Below are positions 16,669 to 24,628 of a stretch of DNA of 60,762 nucleotides, in pieces; the stretch's first letter is position 1, and each line of letters opens with the position of its first letter. Under the pieces are notes generated by a model. The model was not told the DNA's origin, did not search any database, and saw only the letters and a list, made by a program, of their open reading frames with translations. Location: assembly GCA_025964575.1 (NCBI GenBank), contig JAOPYO010000151.1:1-60762 (forward strand), read 5' to 3'. This stretch comes from Actinomycetes bacterium (GTDB lineage Bacteria > Actinomycetota > Actinomycetes > Streptosporangiales > Streptosporangiaceae). A program made the position numbers and the translations under genes.

Positions 16669-17427
16669 CTACCGGGGGGCGAATCTCTGACCTCCGTCAA
16701 GACGTATCGTGCCGCCGTTGAGCATCTGGTTCTCCACGATGGCCGTGGCCAGGTTCGCATACTCCTCGGGACGGCCCATGCGCCGTGGATATGCCGCGTC
16801 ACGGGTGAGGGTGGCGGCCATGTCCTCTGGAATCCGCGCGGTGCTGCCGGTGGCGAACAGGCTCGGCGCGATGGCCATGACCCGGATGCCGAGGCTGCCG
16901 AGATCACGTGCCATCGTGAGGCTCATCCCCGCGATGCCGGCCTTGGCCGCCGTGTAGGCGACCTGGCCGATCTGACCCTCGAACGCGGCGATCGACGCGG
17001 TGTTGACGATGACCCCGCGTTCTCCGTCGATCGGCGCGTTCTGGCTCATGTGCCAGGCCTGGAGCCGGTTGAGGTTGAAAGTGCCGATGAGATTGAGGCC
17101 GATCACGGAGCTGAACGCGGCCAGCGGGTGGGGACCCTCCTTCGTGAGCGTCCGCTTGGAAATGCCTCCGCCCGCCGTGTTGACGGCGATGCGCAGCCCG
17201 CCCAGTGCCGTCACCGCGGCCTGCAGCGCCTCTTGAGTGCCCTCCGCGTCCGTGACATCGCACGGGTGAAAGCCGGCGCCGAGCTCCTTGGCGACCGTCG
17301 GCCCCTCGGACGCCGGAAGGTCGAGGATGGCGACCGTCGCGCCGAGCTGAGCCAGCCGGGCGGCGGTCGCCCGGCCCATGCCCGATGCGCCGCCGACGAC
17401 GACCGCCGGCATTCCCTGGATATTCAT
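16669..17427 (-). CDS. Short-chain dehydrogenase, 3-hydroxyacyl-CoA dehydrogenase-like
   Basis: 252 aa classical SDR. Rossmann motif VGGASGMGRATAARLAQLG, NAD-type acidic residue (ILDLP), NTAGG, catalytic Ser145 (NTASIAAF), Tyr158 and Lys162 (YTAAK). The long insert PHPLAAFSSVIGLNLIGTFNLNRLQAWHMSQN is typical of 17beta-HSD10/type II 3-hydroxyacyl-CoA dehydrogenases, so the likely reaction is NAD-dependent oxidation of a 3-hydroxyacyl-CoA. Divergent from the Ltp-like gene at 17540 over a region with two operator boxes. A degenerate paralog is at 36240. Confidence 0.9.
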   Translation of the reverse strand: MNIQGMPAVVVGGASGMGRATAARLAQLGATVAILDLPASEGPTVAKELGAGFHPCDVTDAEGTQEALQAAVTALGGLRIAVNTAGGGISKRTLTKEGPHPLAAFSSVIGLNLIGTFNLNRLQAWHMSQNAPIDGERGVIVNTASIAAFEGQIGQVAYTAAKAGIAGMSLTMARDLGSLGIRVMAIAPSLFATGSTARIPEDMAATLTRDAAYPRRMGRPEEYANLATAIVENQMLNGGTIRLDGGQRFAPR

Positions 17428-17465
17428 TGGAGATACAACCCTTCCGGAGACGATCCATCCGTATT

Positions 17466-17484
17466 AGTAGAACGTCACTCTACT
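17466..17484. promoter_or_regulatory. Candidate operator, best dyad: AGTAGA-N7-TCTACT
   Basis: Perfect 6-bp inverted repeat around a 7-nt spacer, 39 bp upstream of the SDR start on the minus strand. It defines the consensus used for the other boxes. Confidence 0.6.
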
Positions 17485-17488
17485 AGCA

Positions 17489-17507
17489 AGTAAAGTATCG
17501 TTCTACT
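17489..17507. promoter_or_regulatory. Candidate operator, second copy: AGTAAA-N7-TCTACT
   Basis: Starts five bases after the first dyad, with one mismatch in the left arm, 32 bp before the Ltp-like gene. The tandem arrangement suggests that both divergent promoters are repressed together. Confidence 0.55.
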
Positions 17508-17539
17508 CCAGATCATGCGAGATTTCACCGGAGGTACTT

Positions 17540-19204
17540 ATGAGTGGGCTTCAGGGCGAACGACCGCTGCCGCAGCCGTCCATCAGCAGCGAGCCCTTCT
17601 GGAAGAGCGGGGCCGATGGCGTGCTCCGGATCGCTCAGTGCGCGGCCTGTCATCGGTACCACCACCCCCCGCAGCCCATCTGCCCCGGCTGCCGGGACAC
17701 GGACGTGGTCATGACCGCAGTGTCCGGCCGGGCGGTGGTCGCCGGGTTCACCGTCAACCATCAGCAGTGGCTGCCGCGTCTTCCTCCGCCGTACGTCGTC
17801 GCCGTCGTCGCCCTCGAGGAGGACCTCGATACGCGGCTCACGACCAACATCGTCGGCTGCGCGCCGGAGGACGTCACGATCGGGATGCGCGTGCGGGTGG
17901 TCTTCGAGCCGGCGGGCGAGCTCTGGATACCGCTGTTCGAACCGGACCCGGACTCGAACCCCGGCCCGGCCCCCGTGCCGGGGCCACGCGACCTCGCCGC
18001 TATGCGGGTACGGCCGATGGTCTCCACCGCGAAGTTCGAGGACGAAGTCGCGCTGACGGGAGTCGGGAGTTCCACGATCGGGAGACGGCTCATGCTCGAC
18101 CCGCTCGCCCTCACCGTCCAGGCGTGCCTACGGGCCATCGAGGACGCCGGGCTCACCATCGAGGACATCGACGGCCTGGCCACCTACCCGGGCGCGGCGG
18201 GCGCCGGCATGTCCGAGGGAGGAGTGACGGCCGTCGAGGAGGCGCTCCGCATCCGGCCGACCTGGATCAATGGAGGAGGAGAAACGCCCGGCCCCACCGG
18301 GAGCGTGGTGGCGGCCATGCTGGCGGTGGCGTCCGGCCTATGCCGCCACGTTCTGTGCTTCCGTACGGTGTGGGAGGCGACGTTCGCGAGCCTCACACGG
18401 TCCGGGCGGATCCGGCCGTCCGGCGGCGGTGCCTCCGGCATGTTCGAATGGCGGGCTCCGTTCGGGGCGATGTCGGCCGCCAACTGGATCGGGGTGAACG
18501 CCTCACACTACTTCTGGCGGTACGGAGGCGACCGTGCCACGACCCTGGCCCCCATAGCGCTGACCGCGCGGGCGAACGCAGCACGTAACCCGGCAGCGAT
18601 CTATACCGAGCCGCTGACGCTCGATGATTACCTCGCAGCACGGATGATCAGCACGCCGTTCGGCCTCTTCGACTGCGACGTACCGTGCGACGGGGCGATC
18701 GCCGTCGTCGTGTCGGCTCTGGACACGGCCTTCGACCGGCCCAAGCCGCCGGTTCTCGTGGAGGCGGTCGGCACACAGATCATCGACCGGGTGTCGTGGG
18801 ATCAGGACACGCTGACCCACGAGCCACAGGTCTTCGGCCCGGCGGCCCACCTGTGGACCCGGACCGGCCTGCGGCCCCACGACGTGGATGTGGCGGAGCT
18901 GTACGACGGCTTCACGTTCAACGCGGTGTCCTGGCTCGAGGCGCTGGGATTCTGCGGGATCGGCGAGGCGGCCGGCTTCCTCGAGGGCGGCAAGACCATC
19001 GCCCTCGACGGCCCGCTACCGCTGAACACCCATGGCGGCCAGCTCTCCGCCGGGCGCACCCACGGCTTCGGATTCCTTCAGGAGGCGATGCTGCAGCTAC
19101 GGGGTGAGGCCGCCGGCCGCCAGGTCGCCGACGCCCGGGTCGCCGTCGTCACCACTGGTGGCGGTACGCCTGGAGGAGCACTCCTCCTGCGGCGCGACGC
19201 CTGA
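17540..19204 (+). CDS. DUF35 OB-fold / SCP2-thiolase fusion, Ltp-type (retro-aldolase candidate)
   Basis: 554 aa. N-terminal ~150 residues form a DUF35 rubredoxin-zinc-ribbon plus OB fold, with Cys34, Cys37, Cys48 and Cys51 (CAAC...CPGC) as zinc ligands. From about residue 170 a non-decarboxylating thiolase-fold lipid-transfer domain follows, with AIEDAGLTIEDIDGLATYPG, AELYDGFTFN and NTHGGQLSAGRTHG. In actinobacterial steroid degradation the aldolase Ltp2 works only in complex with the DUF35 part of ChsH2. Here both functions are in one chain. The likely reaction is retro-aldol cleavage of a beta-hydroxyacyl-CoA with a quaternary or tertiary carbon. No MaoC (ChsH1/H2-type hydratase) domain is present in this protein, and I see none in the window. 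Confidence 0.85.
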   Translation: MSGLQGERPLPQPSISSEPFWKSGADGVLRIAQCAACHRYHHPPQPICPGCRDTDVVMTAVSGRAVVAGFTVNHQQWLPRLPPPYVVAVVALEEDLDTRLTTNIVGCAPEDVTIGMRVRVVFEPAGELWIPLFEPDPDSNPGPAPVPGPRDLAAMRVRPMVSTAKFEDEVALTGVGSSTIGRRLMLDPLALTVQACLRAIEDAGLTIEDIDGLATYPGAAGAGMSEGGVTAVEEALRIRPTWINGGGETPGPTGSVVAAMLAVASGLCRHVLCFRTVWEATFASLTRSGRIRPSGGGASGMFEWRAPFGAMSAANWIGVNASHYFWRYGGDRATTLAPIALTARANAARNPAAIYTEPLTLDDYLAARMISTPFGLFDCDVPCDGAIAVVVSALDTAFDRPKPPVLVEAVGTQIIDRVSWDQDTLTHEPQVFGPAAHLWTRTGLRPHDVDVAELYDGFTFNAVSWLEALGFCGIGEAAGFLEGGKTIALDGPLPLNTHGGQLSAGRTHGFGFLQEAMLQLRGEAAGRQVADARVAVVTTGGGTPGGALLLRRDA

Positions 19205-19209
19205 CCGTT

Positions 19210-20439
19210 CTATGCGGGCTGCCGGGGGGCCGGGGCGGTCTTGAGGAGCAGTTGGGTGCGCAGGACGATCTCCATTTCGAACTTCCAGTTGGGGTCGTCC
19301 ATTGCGTCGCCGAAGAGCTCCTGGAGCTGGCGCATGCGGTAGCGGACGGTCTGGGCGTGGATGTGAAGGGAAGCAGCGATCTGGGGGGCGCTGCCTCCGG
19401 TGGCCAGCCAGGCCAGGAGGGTTTCGCTCAGGCGGATCCGCTGGTGGGCCCGTAGGGCGGCGAGCGGGCCGTACCGGCGTTGCGTCATGAGCTGGACCAT
19501 GTCCTCGTCGTGGAAGAGGAGCAGGGTGGACAGCTCGTCGGTGCAGCGGACGTAGTGGTCGCACTTGATGACGCCGCGCTGGACCAGTGAGAGGGCCTGT
19601 CCGGCCAGGCGCAGCGAAAGCGGGGCGTCGGCAAGGGGCACGCTGGGGCCGATGGCGAACAGGGAGTCTCGCAGGGCGTGGGCGAGCATATTCTGCCGGC
19701 CCGGCGCATCGGGGTCGGGCACGAGCAGACAGGGATCGGGTTGACCGAGGTCCATCAGCACGTCCGGGCCGACCGCGGGTTCGAGGCGCGACCCTCCGCC
19801 ACGCCACTCGGTGACGGCCACGCAGGCCACCGTCCCGGGCAGCCGCCATTGCGCCTCACGCGCCAGACCGCTGAGGGCATCCCCGGAGATGGAGCGGTCT
19901 CTGGCCAGTATGAGTTCCAGCAGCCGTTGGCGGAGATGCTGCAACCTGCCGGTGGCATTCTCCCGCGCCTGGGAGTGCCCCTCCACCGAGTAGGCCGCGA
20001 TCTCGTCAACGTGGGTGAAGGCCGCCTCAGCGAGCAGGGACATGGTCTGGGCCGGCCAGCCGGCCTGCCGTCCCACCTCGGCGATCCGCCGCCAGGCGAC
20101 CCGGGCGCCGACGCGGTAGGCGGCCTGGAGAGCGTCCAGATCCCGGCCCTCTAGGTACTCACCGCGGCCCAGCCCTTGATAGACCTTGATCCCAGGCTCC
20201 CGTCGTGCCAGCGGGTCGGCGATCTGGTCCACGAACTGCCGCAGGCCCTGCTCGACGCCCAGCCGGATTCCGGTGCCGAACCGCCCCCGCAGGGGACGGT
20301 CGAATTCGGGGACGGAGCGCCGGATCTCCGCGACGATCTCGTCGGCCAGCGACGACAGTTCCGAACGCAGGACCAGGGCCACGTCGGGCGCGGTGGGGAT
20401 CCGGGTGCCAAGCGGCGTGATCAAAGTGGCCTCAGCCAT
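19210..20439 (-). CDS. PucR/CdaR-like transcriptional regulator
   Basis: 409 aa. The N-terminal ~170 residues are an all-helical domain of the RsbT/PucR-associated type (IADPLARREPGIKVYQGLGRGEYLEGRDLDALQAAYRVGARVAWRRI). The C-terminus holds the PucR HTH_30 domain: LSETLLAWLATGGSAPQIAASLHIHAQTVRYRMRQLQELFG. These regulators are usually activators responding to pathway metabolites. Its stop lies five bases from the stop of the convergent Ltp-like gene, and it is transcribed in the same direction as, and downstream of, the P450 at 20508. Confidence 0.85.
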   Translation of the reverse strand: MAEATLITPLGTRIPTAPDVALVLRSELSSLADEIVAEIRRSVPEFDRPLRGRFGTGIRLGVEQGLRQFVDQIADPLARREPGIKVYQGLGRGEYLEGRDLDALQAAYRVGARVAWRRIAEVGRQAGWPAQTMSLLAEAAFTHVDEIAAYSVEGHSQARENATGRLQHLRQRLLELILARDRSISGDALSGLAREAQWRLPGTVACVAVTEWRGGGSRLEPAVGPDVLMDLGQPDPCLLVPDPDAPGRQNMLAHALRDSLFAIGPSVPLADAPLSLRLAGQALSLVQRGVIKCDHYVRCTDELSTLLLFHDEDMVQLMTQRRYGPLAALRAHQRIRLSETLLAWLATGGSAPQIAASLHIHAQTVRYRMRQLQELFGDAMDDPNWKFEMEIVLRTQLLLKTAPAPRQPA

Positions 20440-20507
20440 TTAGGACTCCTCGCAGAACGCAGGGGCCCGGACGTCGGCCCCACTCGGAACCTGGCTTGTT
20501 CGGCCGG

Positions 20508-21698
20508 TCAGGGTGAGAGGACGACGGGCAGCCGTTTGATGCCGCGGATCATCGTGGAGCGCAGCCGCTCCGGGGGCCCGGCCAGGCTCCACTGCCCGAA
20601 CCGCTCGGTGAGCTCTTCGAAGAGCACCCGGCCCTCGAGCCTGGCCAGGGCGGCCCCCAGGCAGAAATGCTCACCGAAACCGAAGGCCAGATGCGGGTTG
20701 GGGTCGCGCGTCACGTCCAGGTCCTCGGCGGTCTGCCCGAAGACCCGGTCATCGCGGTTGGCCGAGCCGTACAGCATGACCACCTGATCGCCGGGCACCA
20801 GGTCCCGTCCACCGAGCTCGGTCTCCGTGGTCACCGTGCGCGCCTGGTGGATGAGCGGGCTGACCCAGCGCAACAGTTCCTCGACGACGCGCGCGACGTC
20901 ACTCCCCTCACGCAGCTGCGCCAGCTGGTCGGGGTGGCGGGTCAGCCCGACGAAGCCGTGGGCGATGAGGTTGCGGGTCGTCTCGCTGCCGGCGCCCAGC
21001 AGCAGGAGGCACAGCATGTTCAGTTCGTGTGGGGAGAAGTCGTCGTGTTCGGCCTCGGCCGCGATCAGCGTGCTGATCAGGTCGCCGCGGGGCTCGGCCC
21101 GGCGCTGGCCGATGATCTCCTCGAAGTAGGCGAGCTGCTCGGCCATGGCGGTGCCCTGGAGGTGGGCGAAGTCAGGATCCGCGGTCCCGACCGAGGCGTT
21201 GGTCCAGGCGACGAACTTGTCCCTGTCCGCCACCGGAACGCCCAGGAGCTCGGCGATGACGATCACGGGCACCCGGGCCGCGACGGTCTCCACGAAGTCG
21301 AACGGCTCCCCCACCGGAGCATCGTCGAGCGCCTCCCTGACGATGTCACGGACATGCGGCTCCAGCTTCGCGATCGCACCCTTGGTGAAGGAGCGGTTGA
21401 TGAGCCGCCGCTGGGACGCGTGCTTGGGCGGATCGGTGCTGATCAGGGTCACGCCTCCGGGCACCTCCATCTCGCCGCCGCGCATGGCGATGCCCTCCCC
21501 GCTGCGGTACGTCGCCGGATCCCGGGAGACGGTCAGCACGTCCTCGTGACGGGTGAGGGCGTAGAACCCGCCGGTGGCACACCAGTAGACCGGGCTCTCG
21601 TCGCGGAGCCGCCGGTAGGTGTCGAAGGGGTCGGCGGCATGGAACGCCGGATCAGTGAGCGGCAGGTCCGGGAGCGGATCCTTCCCTGAACTTCGCAT
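20508..21698 (-). CDS. Cytochrome P450, CYP125/142-like heme loop
   Basis: 396 aa. I-helix LLLLGAGSETTRNLI, K-helix EELLR, heme loop FGFGEHFCLGAALARLEG with Cys at about residue 346. The GxHFCLGAxLAR form is common in actinobacterial sterol-side-chain P450s, but it is not specific. Start at 21698 is supported by AAAGGTGG upstream, and the open frame extends further upstream without a ribosome site. Transcribed away from the mce operon and kinase. An operator box at 21768 precedes it. Confidence 0.9.
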   Translation of the reverse strand: MRSSGKDPLPDLPLTDPAFHAADPFDTYRRLRDESPVYWCATGGFYALTRHEDVLTVSRDPATYRSGEGIAMRGGEMEVPGGVTLISTDPPKHASQRRLINRSFTKGAIAKLEPHVRDIVREALDDAPVGEPFDFVETVAARVPVIVIAELLGVPVADRDKFVAWTNASVGTADPDFAHLQGTAMAEQLAYFEEIIGQRRAEPRGDLISTLIAAEAEHDDFSPHELNMLCLLLLGAGSETTRNLIAHGFVGLTRHPDQLAQLREGSDVARVVEELLRWVSPLIHQARTVTTETELGGRDLVPGDQVVMLYGSANRDDRVFGQTAEDLDVTRDPNPHLAFGFGEHFCLGAALARLEGRVLFEELTERFGQWSLAGPPERLRSTMIRGIKRLPVVLSP

Positions 21699-21767
21699 GT
21701 GATGTCCACCTTTCAGGCGTCTGCGCGGATGACCAATGCCGACTGCCGCTAGAGTACCTCTCAAAAA

Positions 21768-21786
21768 AGTAGAATGCCACTTGCGC
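21768..21786 (-). promoter_or_regulatory. Candidate TetR operator/promoter box
   Basis: On the minus strand GCGCAAGTGGCATTCTACT, 70 bp upstream of the P450 start and just past the histidine-kinase stop (21796). It would let the P450 be controlled separately from the mce operon. Confidence 0.5.
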
Positions 21787-21795
21787 AGAAAGCAA

Positions 21796-23817
21796 TTATT
21801 GATCCGGTTGATCCTCGCTGCCGGTTGCAGCACGGCGGAAGCGCGCCGACGGCAGCGCTGCCTTGTCCTCGTCCGGGGATGGATCGGGCCCGGGGCTCGC
21901 CACAAGCTGTTGCGGGATCAACGTCACCACCGTCGTGCCCCGAGAGACGGACGGCTCCAACGTCACGCGGATGCCGTGCCGGGCCGCGAGCGTGGAAACC
22001 ACGAACAGACCCAGCCGGTCACTGTTGGCCAGGTCGAAGTCCGGCACCCGGGCCAGGCGCAGGTTGAGCTCAGCACGTTCCACCGGATCCAGCCCGATAC
22101 CCTGGTCGACGACCTCGATGGCGTAGCCGTTCCCGACGATCTCACCGCGTACCTCGACCTGGCTCGATGGCGGTGAGAACGCCGTGGCGTTCTCCACCAG
22201 CTCGGCGACCAGGTGGATCACATCGGCGACCGCCGGACCGGCCAGCAGGGCGGACGATGATGTGATCACCTCGACGCGGGTGTAGTCCTCCACCTCGGCG
22301 GCGGCCGCACGCAGCACGTCCTCCAACGACACCGGCTGACTCCAGCCGCGTCCCGCCGGCGCCCCGGACAGGATGACCAGCCCCTCGGCGTTGCGACGCA
22401 TGCGAGTGGTCAGATGGTCGAGCCGGAACAGCTGCTCCAGATCCTCGGAGCTGTAGGTACGGCGTTGCATCGCGTCCAGCATCCGCAACTGGCGGTGCAG
22501 CAACGACTGGCTGCGCCAGGCGAGGTTGACGAACACCCGGCTGATCCCGTTGCGCAGCCGCGCCTCCCCCACCGCAGAGCCGATCGCCGTCTGGTGCACG
22601 GCAATGAAGGCATCGGCGACCCTCTCGATCTCAGTGGTACGACCCGGAACGCGCGACGGGACGTGCGCGCCGGGGTCGACCTCCTCACCCCGGCGCAAGC
22701 GGGCGACGGTCAGCGGCAGTTCGCGCTCGGCCAGGTCTTCGACGGCCTGCTTCAGGTCGCCGAGTTCACGCGAGAACCGCCGGGCGAACCGCACCGAGAA
22801 CAGAATGGAGAGCAGTACCGCGACCATGCCCGCTCCGCCCACCAGCACCAGCCGCAGGACGATCCGGTCCCCGACCCGCCTGGCCTGGGTCGCGATGCCG
22901 GTACCGGCCTGCACGATCGCCTGCCGCCACGTGCCCATCAGCGGCGCGGAGGCCACCTGCCAGCGCAGCGCCGAAGCCGGCAGGCGAGTGGTGACCCGCG
23001 TGCCGGATATGTCGTTCTCAGCCGTGGTCAGCTGCCGGTAGCCGGCCGATGCCGCGAGCCCCATGAAGGGGCGGCCGGCCTTGGGCGACAGGCTGGCCGT
23101 CGACACCGCGAAGTAGTGCCGCCGCAGGGCGATCCAGCCGACCAGGGCGTGGTGCTCGGCCTGGGTGATACGGGCCCCTGGCGAGGCGAGCACGGCCCCG
23201 GTCAGTGCGTTCTCGCGGAGCAGGTACTCCCAGGACCACCCCATGAGCAGCACCGCCTCGCTCTCCCGGCTGACGGCGAAGTCGTTGATGTACGACATGC
23301 CGGAGTACAGGCGGAGAGACGAGGCGATGAGGTCGTCGAACATCTGCATCGCCGCCAACATGTCCGTACGACCCGCGTCGATCTGCCGGCGGGCGGCGGG
23401 GAGCCCGGAGAGCCGCCGGGTGAAGTCGTCGAGCCGCTGCCGGACGGGGGCGTTGACGACTCCATTCAGGTCGGGCGACCGGACGCTCCGCAGGAAGCCC
23501 CCGATCGCCGCGTCCGTGGCGGCCCGCTGGGCTGTCAGGTCGTGCCGCCCTGCCTGACCGTGTGAGCTGACGGCCACAGCGGTCAGGGCCCGTTCGAGCT
23601 GCAGGTAGGTCGTGACGTAGCCCCCAGGCTGGACGATCTTGTCGTACACCGTCGACGTCTGGAACTTGTTCAGCGCGGCACCGAGTGTGTCGTTCACGGC
23701 GAAGGCGTACAGCAAGATCACCGAGAGCAGCGGAATGACCAGCTGCAGCGCGATCCTGCGCCGAATCGATCGCGTGCGGATCCGCTGGTGCCGGCCCCGG
23801 ACCCCATCCTCCGTCAT
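21796..23817 (-). CDS. NIT-domain sensor histidine kinase
   Basis: 673 aa membrane kinase. TM1 near residues 24-43 (ALQLVIPLLSVILLYAFAV), an extracellular nitrate/nitrite-sensing-type helical domain (~45-300), TM2 near 315-340 (LVLVGGAGMVAVLLSILFSV), HAMP-like segment, then a helical dimerisation segment (LAWRSQSLLHRQLRMLDAM) and an HATPase domain with the N-box VIHLVAELVENATAFSP and G-box DQGIGLDP and GLGLFVV-like GLFVVSTLAARHG. In actinobacteria this type is normally followed by roadblock/LC7, DUF742 and a small GTPase. None is present here. It starts 24 bp after the mce-associated gene behind AGGAGG, so it is probably the last gene of the mce operon. Confidence 0.85.
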   Translation of the reverse strand: MTEDGVRGRHQRIRTRSIRRRIALQLVIPLLSVILLYAFAVNDTLGAALNKFQTSTVYDKIVQPGGYVTTYLQLERALTAVAVSSHGQAGRHDLTAQRAATDAAIGGFLRSVRSPDLNGVVNAPVRQRLDDFTRRLSGLPAARRQIDAGRTDMLAAMQMFDDLIASSLRLYSGMSYINDFAVSRESEAVLLMGWSWEYLLRENALTGAVLASPGARITQAEHHALVGWIALRRHYFAVSTASLSPKAGRPFMGLAASAGYRQLTTAENDISGTRVTTRLPASALRWQVASAPLMGTWRQAIVQAGTGIATQARRVGDRIVLRLVLVGGAGMVAVLLSILFSVRFARRFSRELGDLKQAVEDLAERELPLTVARLRRGEEVDPGAHVPSRVPGRTTEIERVADAFIAVHQTAIGSAVGEARLRNGISRVFVNLAWRSQSLLHRQLRMLDAMQRRTYSSEDLEQLFRLDHLTTRMRRNAEGLVILSGAPAGRGWSQPVSLEDVLRAAAAEVEDYTRVEVITSSSALLAGPAVADVIHLVAELVENATAFSPPSSQVEVRGEIVGNGYAIEVVDQGIGLDPVERAELNLRLARVPDFDLANSDRLGLFVVSTLAARHGIRVTLEPSVSRGTTVVTLIPQQLVASPGPDPSPDEDKAALPSARFRRAATGSEDQPDQ

Positions 23818-23841
23818 GGTCGTCCTCCTGGTGTGCGGGGG

Positions 23842-24627
23842 TCAGGGGGTCGGGGAGACGGTTGGTCGCGCGCTGGGGCGCGTGCCCGCGGACGGCGGCG
23901 AGGTGATCGGCTTGCCCTGCGGGTCGGTATAGGACTCCTTGCCGGTGCCGGTGAGCGAGATGTTGTTGGCCAGCCACCTGCCGCCGACACGCTTCATGCT
24001 GATCAGCAGCGTCGCCCCGGTGTTGGTCTGGATCGAGGCCGACGTCGTCACCCGGGTGTCGACCGCCACCACGACCGCGGCGTCCTCACCCTTGATCTCG
24101 CCGGGGTAGATCCCGTTGATCTGGACGGTGGACATGGCCTTGTTGGTGGTGAAGTACGCGGTGAGAGTGGGAGCCGTCGGCCGTATCGCGTCGGCCGCCG
24201 ACTTGGTCAGCAGCGCGTACTTGGCGGTGAAGGACGCCTGCATGTGCTGGTAGTCCCAGTTGAAGAAGGTACTGGCGACCTTGCCGGCGCTCTGCTCAAC
24301 GGCCCGGCGCTGGGCCGTCTGGGCCGACAGATCGTGGGCGTGCCGCCACTGCCCGATCGCGAAGGTACTGACGGCGGCCAGCGCCAGGATGAGCACCACG
24401 GTCACCGGCCGCACCCTCGGGAGACGCAGCGGGAGGCGCTGCCTCTCCGTCGGCGGTTCTTCAGCCGCGGGCTCGGCTTCCGGCTCCGGTTCGGCAACCG
24501 CGGGCTCGGCTTCCGGCTCCGCTTTCGCAACCGCGGGCTTGGTCTCCGGCTCCCGTTTGACAGGTGTCTCCTCAACCTCGAGGGAGGCCAGCCCGTCGGG
24601 TGCGAATTCAAAGATGTAGGGCTTCAC
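23842..24627 (-). CDS. Mce-associated membrane protein
   Basis: 261 aa. A cytoplasmic acidic, Pro/Glu/Ala-rich N-terminus (about residues 20-60, from imperfect repeats of EPEAEPAVAE type), one TM helix at ~73-92 (PVTVVLILALAAVSTFAIG), and a C-terminal domain of the NTF2-like fold found in Mce-associated (Mas) proteins (FFNWDYQHMQASFTAKYALLTKSAADAI). These stabilise the Mce transporter. One base separates its start from the mceF stop. Confidence 0.82.
   Translation of the reverse strand: MKPYIFEFAPDGLASLEVEETPVKREPETKPAVAKAEPEAEPAVAEPEPEAEPAAEEPPTERQRLPLRLPRVRPVTVVLILALAAVSTFAIGQWRHAHDLSAQTAQRRAVEQSAGKVASTFFNWDYQHMQASFTAKYALLTKSAADAIRPTAPTLTAYFTTNKAMSTVQINGIYPGEIKGEDAAVVVAVDTRVTTSASIQTNTGATLLISMKRVGGRWLANNISLTGTGKESYTDPQGKPITSPPSAGTRPSARPTVSPTP
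24470..24545 (-). repeat. Degenerate in-frame repeats (Glu/Ala/Pro linker)
   Basis: Repeating units of the type GGCTCGGCTTCCGGCTCC (plus strand) encode the EPEAEP linker of the Mce-associated protein. Likely prone to length change. Confidence 0.7.
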
Positions 24628-24628
24628 G

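Noticed and set aside
22414..23565. 383-aa plus-strand ORF opposite the histidine kinase
   Set aside because: Complement of a GC-rich gene; His/Gln/Arg-rich with no motif.
24470..24545. CRISPR or minisatellite locus
   Set aside because: The repeats are in-frame Glu/Ala/Pro codons of one protein, without spacers.
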